Shown here: positions 58,018 through 64,000 of the stretch, one piece after another
Numbering within the stretch: the stretch's first letter is position 1
How the letters are laid out: every line of letters begins with the position of its first letter
Origin: Hericium rajendrae
Taxonomy: Eukaryota; Basidiomycota; Agaricomycetes; Russulales; Hericiaceae
Length of the DNA: 64,000 nucleotides
Assembly: GCA_033439255.1 (NCBI GenBank)
Contig: CM065884.1
Coordinates: 744,001 to 808,000, forward strand
Direction of reading: 5' to 3'
Position numbers and translations under genes: made by a program
The notes under the pieces: model-generated
What the model saw: the letters and a program-made list of their open reading frames with translations, nothing else
What the model was told of the DNA's origin: nothing
The model's database searches: none

Positions 58018-59485
58018 TTCTACCGCGACTTTTGGGAGTATTCCACAGAATAGGGTGGGCACGGGCCAAGAAGGGTGTCGGGGAGAGACAATGAAAACTA
58101 CAGAAGAAACATACGAGCGAAGGGAGTATAAATGGTGGGCTGGTAGAGACTGGAAGAGGCGAGTAAGGCTGACTGCATTCCCGAACGTGCTTCGGCTCGT
58201 TCCGGTGCTGACGCCGTTATCTGCTGACTAAGCATCCCGATTTTGTCTGAGCGGCTTGTTGTCGGCTCCGCCGTCGAATCACCGCCACCGAATCTTGTGA
58301 GGACCTATCCGACGTCGCTGGTGCAGCGATAAGGACACCTGGGAAGGCATTGGCCATGTTGAAGTGCTGGAAGGTCGGATTACATGGTTCATGCTTCGAT
58401 GTCGGCAAGATCGGAGCGATATCGACTTGACACGCATCGAGTTGGTGCAGTCGCCAGAACTCGGAAGCATTTCATTGAAACTTCACAAGATGGAGTTCCA
58501 GAGACAAACGTGTTTGATGGATCCCTGCGCAGTCCATGTTTGGGTCACTGGAAGCAAGGTCAGCAGAGTCGGTTTCCACACACCTTCCGTGGCATGGCAT
58601 GATCATGAATGACACTCACCTTACGAGTTATGAATTGACAGCACGTCCGTGCTGTGCATAAGTATCAGTGGGACATGGCGTGGTACGGCCAAGCTCCTCC
58701 CTGTCGCGCGATGCCAGCAGCGCAGCAGGATGCTGACGAAGATGAAGTGTGCACGAAGATGCTCGTGTGCTCTGCTTGAGGGACTCTATTTGCGTCCTGC
58801 AGTGCAGACGATTTATCTGAGCGCTACCACTATGTCAGATGATTCGCTCGTAAGGCCTTAAGGGTCGACCTTCTGTATGGGGTACCATAAAGTACCAGGG
58901 AATCCCCGACCGCGCCCTCGTCTCCTGTGAACTCTGCAAGTCAGCATTGATGGGTTCCACAAAACATCGATGCCAAGGCGGAGCGGGCACAGGCTTACCG
59001 ATACCGAGGGCATACATAAAGTGCAGCGCCTTCTACCCGCCCAGCTGCCCAGGAAGGTCATCGCCTTGCAGACGACACTCTGATCTACTCGGGACGGACT
59101 ATGCTCATGAAAATGCGCATATATCCTGGCGCAAAGTGGATGCGCATATACTCAGCCCGGGGAGGGCAATTGCGGACTGTCGGACCTTTTCAACCGTTCA
59201 GCAGCAATGCGCGCCGAGATCTCGAAACTTCAGAAAGAGTAGCCTCGCCTTTTGTACAAGTATGAGATCAAGAGGCGACTGCAGCGGACAAGAGAGAATT
59301 TCAAGAGCAAGCTGGACCCGGTCGCGCTCCACTTGGACAAACGCGACGCGATCATGTGCCTCTCGAAGCGCGTGCTCATGTGCAGAAAAGACGGAAAACA
59401 TAGGTTTTCTCTGAGTCTCTGCTTGATCAGGAAGAGTGGCATAGACGGCTGAGCTCAAATCTGTCAGGTAAAAGATATCTTAAAA
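58018..59485. other. intergenic, nothing recognised
   Basis: About 1.47 kb. Only short overlapping open frames without codon or family support; no repeats or RNA genes seen. Confidence 0.3.
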
Positions 59486-60585
59486 CTAAACACTTGAATT
59501 TTGTACATCAGCACCAACCCAAGACACTTTTCCGTACGGCGTCTTCGTACTTCCCGTTTTCCCACCGCTCGTCCGGAACGCGACCTCATACAACCCTGGT
59601 CCATGCGCCTGCAAGAAAGCGCACTCATCTTCATCTCCCTCATTAGCAGCTTGCAAGACAAGGCGCGGATGCCATTCGGGCGGGTCACCATTGTTTACGT
59701 CCGGAAGCGGGTCCAGAAGCCAGACGTGCGTCGACGCCGAAAGTGCAATTGGGTCTTCGCCAAGGATGCTTTGCAGATCCTTGGACACGTTATCCAGCGT
59801 TGCTTGAGGCGTGAGGATGGTGAGGTGCGCGACGCTGTTGGACCCATTCGGGTGATGCCAGTTTGACTTAGGCTCCAACGGAACCTACAGCAGGATATGG
59901 ACGAGGAAACGCGTCAGTGGACGTCATGCACTCACCCGCAGGCCCCTCGACGTCACGTCGCCGCAGAAGAATGGCACCTGCGTCGTCTTCTCCTGCCACT
60001 TCTCAGGCGCAGTGATTTCCCACTTGAGCTCGACGCCGTCACCGCGCCGTCGTCCGCCGGCCACCTCGTCTGCATAACGTACATCCCTCCCATCCCGTTT
60101 CGCGCGCGAGTTAATAATCGCCGAGATCGATGGGCTCGCAGACGGCGCGCCAAGGAACGAGAAGGCGACCCAACCGGGAACTTGCCTTGCCCACTGGTGG
60201 CTATCTCGCTTGGCGCGCTGCGGTGAGGATGGAGGGTAGTCGGCGGCGGGGTGGGTGAAGGAGATAAGCTCCAAGTAAGTTCCGTCTTGGAGGATCTGCG
60301 GTATGACGTTCTCGATGTGCAGGTGAAGCATCGGCTTCCGGACTTACTACTAGAGCATTCGCCGTGAGACCGTCGGCGTGCGTCCCGCCGTGGATTACGC
60401 TGCGATGGGACTTCGATGAGTTGACCGCAGCATGGAGGATCAAGTCAAGAAACAGATGATGCTGCCGCCAATAATTAAGAGAACACGCACTGGAATCCTA
60501 GATCGCGAAACTGCTTCGACGCCTCTTCGACCGTACCAGGCGGCGTCAAATGCACGATGTGGTCCAAAATCTTCGTGGACGGCAT
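59486..60585 (-). CDS. glyoxalase-like domain protein
   Basis: Vicinal-oxygen-chelate fold protein of the fungal glyoxalase-like group. Start MPSTKILDHIVHLTPPGTVE at 60585. Landmarks: VIHGGTHADGLTANALV, DGTYLELISFTHPAADYPP, WARQVPGWVAFSFLG, SISAIINSRA, EVAGGRRRGDGVELKWEITA, VPFFCGDVTSRGLRVP and HPNGSNSVAHLTIL. The histidines in LDHIVHL and GGTHADG and the glutamate in YLELI sit where the fold usually places metal ligands. Introns lie after GLGF-type residues (about 60388-60500), after NALV and after RGLR. It ends WVGADVQNSSV at 59486. No frame break. The substrate of the fungal family is unknown; bacterial relatives are often dioxygenases or resistance proteins. Confidence 0.85.
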
Positions 60586-61065
60586 CTGAAGCAGTAAGAG
60601 TGGGGAGTAACGCTTGAGCAGCGCAGCGCAGATAGTCTTTCAACTGTACGCGATATCAGCTGCGTCGTCCAAGTACTCAGAGAGCACGCAGTGGACTCAT
60701 TGAAGCAGGACTCATTGAAGCAGGATATTGCGAGCTTGGCGCCAGCAGGCCCGGCGGCTCGCAGGACCGTTGCAGGACTCGGGCCGCCTATATTCTGGCC
60801 GCCTGCGCGCTTATCCACGTGACCGCGAAATGTGCAGAACTTCAGTTCGTCTGGCGTCGGGGGCGGCATTTGATCTTGACCGCCACGACTGACCTTTGGC
60901 TTTGGACACTCATGCGCTCATTGTTTCCCTACGCGTTACCGGCACGTGTGACAATCCTCCAGACAATGGAAAGCTAACAAGCGCAATTCACATGACGGTA
61001 TGATCACAGCCGGCCGAGGATACCTTCGCTATACCCTCTCATCCTTCTCCCTTGCATACACTGTC
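60586..61065. other. divergent intergenic region
   Basis: Upstream DNA shared by the glyoxalase-like gene (-) and the small partner gene (+). A 12-bp direct duplication (TTGAAGCAGGA) occurs at about 60699-60724. No gene supported. Confidence 0.35.
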
Positions 61066-61671
61066 ATGTCAGCCTTCCCCAACCAACATCTCGTCGAGTT
61101 TGAACTTGATACGGAGGGCAACAAAATTCCCGATCCTCTTTGGGGATACAGATTGACTGAGCGGTCGCTAGAAGCGCGCCACGATGTACGTTCCTCTTTA
61201 TTCTCAATGTCGCGTGCGTTTCTCACCATATTGCAGTTTCGCCGCAGTCTTGTCAAAGGACGCGAGCCTATGCGTGAACTTCCTGACTCTTTTCGCGCCG
61301 ACCCACGATTTCCTTACCAGCAGCCTCCAAGGTGGCAATACGGCCTCGCATTCACCTACGAGCAGCTCATGGACTGCGTCGCTCGCTTCAACATACCTCT
61401 AATTGAGGTGTCCCCTGATGAGCAGCATCTTCGACTCTGTGATGCTATTCTCAAGGTTAACAAATTGCTGACCGCCGCGTGCAAAATGGTCATCCATATC
61501 ACCGTGCCGATCGACGAGGAGAACTCGTGGATGGTCGGGCTTTACGACAACTATAACTGGTGGTCGGAGCAGCTGGTTGACGAAGAGGAGGAGGAAGTCG
61601 TGGATATCATCAGGCGGGCGCTGAACATCGACTTGCCGCTTCAGTGGTACTACGATTCCAGGCAGCCTTGA
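61066..61671 (+). CDS. small partner protein, copy 2 (unknown family)
   Basis: About 200 residues (fewer if an in-frame 51-nt intron near 61188-61237 is spliced). Starts MSAFPNQHLVEFELDTEGNK. Aligns with copy 1: EFELDTEGN with EYEVDSKNG; an intron at the same phase before FRRSLVKGREPMRELPDSF; YGLAFTYEQLMDCVARFNI with FGVSLKQLYDYCVARDL; SWMVGLYDNYNWWSEQL with WVVACYSNYNWHHRIM; and VVDIIRRALNIDLPLQWYY with the C-terminus of copy 1. Invariant points are W-x-V/G-x2-Y-x-NYNW and the terminal WY. Strongly acidic (EEEEE before VVDII). No catalytic motif, signal or membrane segment. Its 3' end faces the 3' end of nuclease-like copy 2. Function unknown. Confidence 0.7.
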   Translation: MSAFPNQHLVEFELDTEGNKIPDPLWGYRLTERSLEARHDVRSSLFSMSRAFLTILQFRRSLVKGREPMRELPDSFRADPRFPYQQPPRWQYGLAFTYEQLMDCVARFNIPLIEVSPDEQHLRLCDAILKVNKLLTAACKMVIHITVPIDEENSWMVGLYDNYNWWSEQLVDEEEEEVVDIIRRALNIDLPLQWYYDSRQP

Positions 61672-62297
61672 GAGGTTGCTTCCTGAGGTAGGTTGCCGTC
61701 CATGATGCCCGCGTTCAGACAGGATCACACGATTTATTATCCTTTTACCAGGTTGCCTATCTTGCACACTTCTTATGCATGCTCTCGTCCGTCTAACCCC
61801 GGGTTTCAATTGGCGTTCGAGGTTACCTATCACGTCACCGGAAACGTGCATCTTCTTTGTGGGCGGTACGTCCTTAGTAGATGATAATAATCTACACAAC
61901 GATCGCGAGTTGGACGAGCTGCCGAAGATGACCCCCTCGGGCGCGCTGCCGTCGATCGGATCCTTTTATGCTCGCCATCATATCTATCCGTTGTATATTA
62001 AAATTCAGCATATTCCATACAATCGCTGTCTGATTGCTGGATTATGTTTAACTGTATAAGCTGCTGGTCGACCGCGATGTTATGGACACGTTGCGTATAG
62101 TGTCTTCGAGTCTTGATCGTCTGAATAACAAGATATATGCTGGTTCAGAAATTCTCCAGCATCGCGCGTGCGTGCCGGCAAGACCGAAAAATCATATACT
62201 GAAACGTGAGGGATATGCACAACAGATCGAGACCGAAGTCAAGCGGCGGATTACAATGAAGATTACAGAAAACGGAGACGCAGAATACGCCTATTAC
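61672..62297. other. intergenic between convergent genes
   Basis: 3' flanks of small partner copy 2 and nuclease-like copy 2; nothing else recognised. Confidence 0.3.
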
Positions 62298-63923
62298 TTA
62301 CACTGCGCGACCCTTACCCTTCTTATCGTTGCCCTTCTTATCGTTGCCCTTCTTATCTTTGCCTTTCCAGCCTTTTCCCTTCCGTCTTTCCAGTTTCTCC
62401 TCTATGGCGATCTCAGCAGCCTCTGCGGCCATCTCATCAACCTCTGCGGCCATCTTAGCAGCGATGGCGTCGAGCTCGGGATTGGAAATAGGGATCGCAG
62501 AGAACGAAATCGGCTTGATCCCCGGAGTCGGCGAAGGCGGTGCGCTGGAGTCTGGCAGCGAAGCTTCATCGTCCGAGACAAACACATCATCCAAAGGCAG
62601 ACCAGGGAGCGAAGAACCGCTGGAAGACGGGCCGGCCTCCCTGTTGATTGGACCTTCCGGCTCGTCTCTGCCTATCTCCTCCAAAGAAAGCGAGTTGCTT
62701 CTGCTCCGCGTCTTCCGTTCCGTCAATGGAAGTTGACTGGTGGATCTTTTCAGATGTGCTGTTGGCTTATAGTCACTGTCTTTAGATTCCTTCGGAGTTG
62801 GTGACGGATGAAGCAACTTGGCAGCGTATGCATCCTCTCGCAATGTTGCTCCAGAAACTTCTTTAGCGGCGTTATCTATCTGTTTCCTTACGATTCGCTG
62901 TTCGGGAACGATAGTTAACAAAAGGACATAAACACGAACGGCCAAGCATATCGTACCAGGGCAGTCTCGTCCTCCATGTGCTCGCCAGAAGGTACTTGAA
63001 ACCATGATGGCTGTCGCGACTTGACATGCGGGGCCATAGTGATGTCCAGAGCATTCAAAAACCCGTTGCTAAAAGCGCAGTCACCTTCTTCGACAATGCG
63101 ATGAAACGCATAAAGTGGCGTTGGCTTAAGCATCCGTGGAAGTCCTACAAACATAGTCAGGGAGGACAGAAGTTCATTGAGTCTCAAGTCCAAACCTTCA
63201 ATGCTCTCTACTCGTCTCCTCTTTCCTAGCTTCTGAGGAGTCGACGGTGGAGTGTCCCCCGAGACATCTGACGGTTTGACTTTATGTGATGGAGCATAGG
63301 CATCCAAATTGCGAGGCATGTTGTACTCGAAAAACGAGAATTGATTTCCCATGATGAGGAAGGCGTAAACCTTCTTTGCTCCATAACGGCGAAACGCAAA
63401 GAAGGCCTGCTCGCTAATTTGGGCGACATGCTTTCGGATATCATTTTTCTCAGGGTCAGACGGACCAAAGCGCCAATCTTGCCATTCTTCCGGTGGTTTT
63501 ATTTCCGCCAAGAAGATCAGGCCCGCAGGCTTGGAGGGGAGCCAGTTGGAAGGAGATCTGCGATTGAAAGCGTGTATGGCCCCAAAGTCAGGGTCCCTAT
63601 ACCTCCTGTTCGTCGTCGAAGTACTCCATTCCAAGCGTGTCTGAGGACAACACACAAATGAACCACCGTCTTCTCGGGATTCACATACGGCACAGTAGAT
63701 GGAGATAATCCAGTCAGAGACGGTGTAGGACGGAGCTTCTGTCGGAACGTTTGCAGTAGCATAGGTGAGTGAAGCACACAATGACCGAAAGAAATGTTCC
63801 TTCGTAATCAGAATAAGCTGGTAGCATGTTAAAAGTTAGCCATATACCAGGCGCAGAAATAGTGGAAGAAATACAGACATCGGGGTCATTGTGGCAAGCA
63901 GCTCGTTGAGAAGCGTCAGCCAT
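62298..63923 (-). CDS. PD-(D/E)XK nuclease-like protein, copy 2
   Basis: Paralogue of 50339-52494. Start MADASQRAACHNDPD at 63923, then an intron at the same place as in copy 1, then LILITKEHFFRSLCASLTYA. Core: RRYRDPDFGAIHAFNRRSPS, then LIFLAEIKPPEEW. DPD and EIK match the D...(D/E)xK pattern. Next come KHVAQISEQAFFAFRRYGAK (Q-x3-Q), KVYAFLIMGNQFSFFEYNMP and a helical region ending ALVRYAWPF. After a 38-nt intron (about 62934) the tail is disordered and charged, with alanine/glutamate helices and a threefold KKGND repeat, ending KKGKGRAV. Both copies share the order core, disordered middle, basic DKK...GRA end. The PD-(D/E)XK assignment is by motif reading only; catalytic activity is not shown. 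Confidence 0.65.
62317..62361. repeat. three 15-bp tandem units encoding KKGND/KKGKD
   Basis: CCCTTCTTATCGTTG repeated three times, the last with one substitution, in the lysine-rich C-terminal tail of nuclease-like copy 2. Confidence 0.85.
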
Positions 63924-64000
63924 AGGTGCTCAGAAACCAGTAAATGAGGTGAATTGGCATCACCAACCGTTCTCTATCCAAGCTTTATATGCGCCAAATC

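Noticed and set aside
58217-59460. Several open frames of 60-155 codons
   Set aside because: They overlap on both strands, have no recognisable domain and no consistent splice sites.

Overview
The window reads as nuclear DNA of a filamentous basidiomycete, most likely an Agaricomycete. It encodes the fungal-specific elongation factor eEF3. Genes are packed on both strands and cut by many 45-90 nt GT-AG introns. There is a repeated family of F-box-like proteins, and a secreted GH88 enzyme fits a plant-litter or wood saprotroph. No prokaryotic, viral or organellar signature was seen. The class-level placement is inference; a tree of eEF3 or TBP would settle it.

Layout. 1-8.6 kb: 3' part of the vacuolar ATPase a subunit, eEF3 and an M50B-like membrane metalloprotease, all on +. 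9.0-13.0 kb: two related F-box/leucine-rich proteins. 13.4-15.4 kb: a tRNA-Trp gene (-) beside the tryptophanyl-tRNA synthetase gene (+). 15.6-18.7 kb: a LOG-family phosphoribohydrolase and an F-box-like protein, both on -. 19.2-21.9 kb: the dynamin-like GTPase VPS1 (-). 23.2-27.1 kb: a secreted GH88 unsaturated glucuronyl hydrolase and TBP (+). 27.86-29.36 kb: a non-autonomous CACTA-like transposon with inverted ends and a TAC target duplication. 29.4-36.3 kb: three more F-box-like paralogues, with a glycerol-dehydrogenase-type enzyme between two of them. 36.7-40.3 kb: NTF2 and a HOS3-type histone deacetylase (-). 41.4-49.7 kb: one very large ZNFX1/NFX1-type RNA helicase with CCCH, NFX1 and RZ zinc fingers (+). 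50.3-53.6 kb: a PD-(D/E)XK-like protein (-) and a small acidic partner (+). 55.6-60.6 kb: a protein kinase and a glyoxalase-like protein (-). 61.1-63.9 kb: a second copy of the small protein (+) and of the PD-(D/E)XK-like protein (-).

Two themes cut across the window. First, many genes, including near-essential ones (V-ATPase a, eEF3, VPS1), are broken by single-base indels. Several of these lie in short homopolymers, which points to an unpolished long-read assembly rather than to many pseudogenes. Gene spans are therefore given across the frameshifts. Second, the PD-(D/E)XK-like protein and its small neighbour occur together twice within 13.6 kb. That recurrent pairing is the best candidate here for an undescribed system. 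The HOS3 and ZNFX1-type genes are divergent neighbours, and both families have links to silencing in other organisms.
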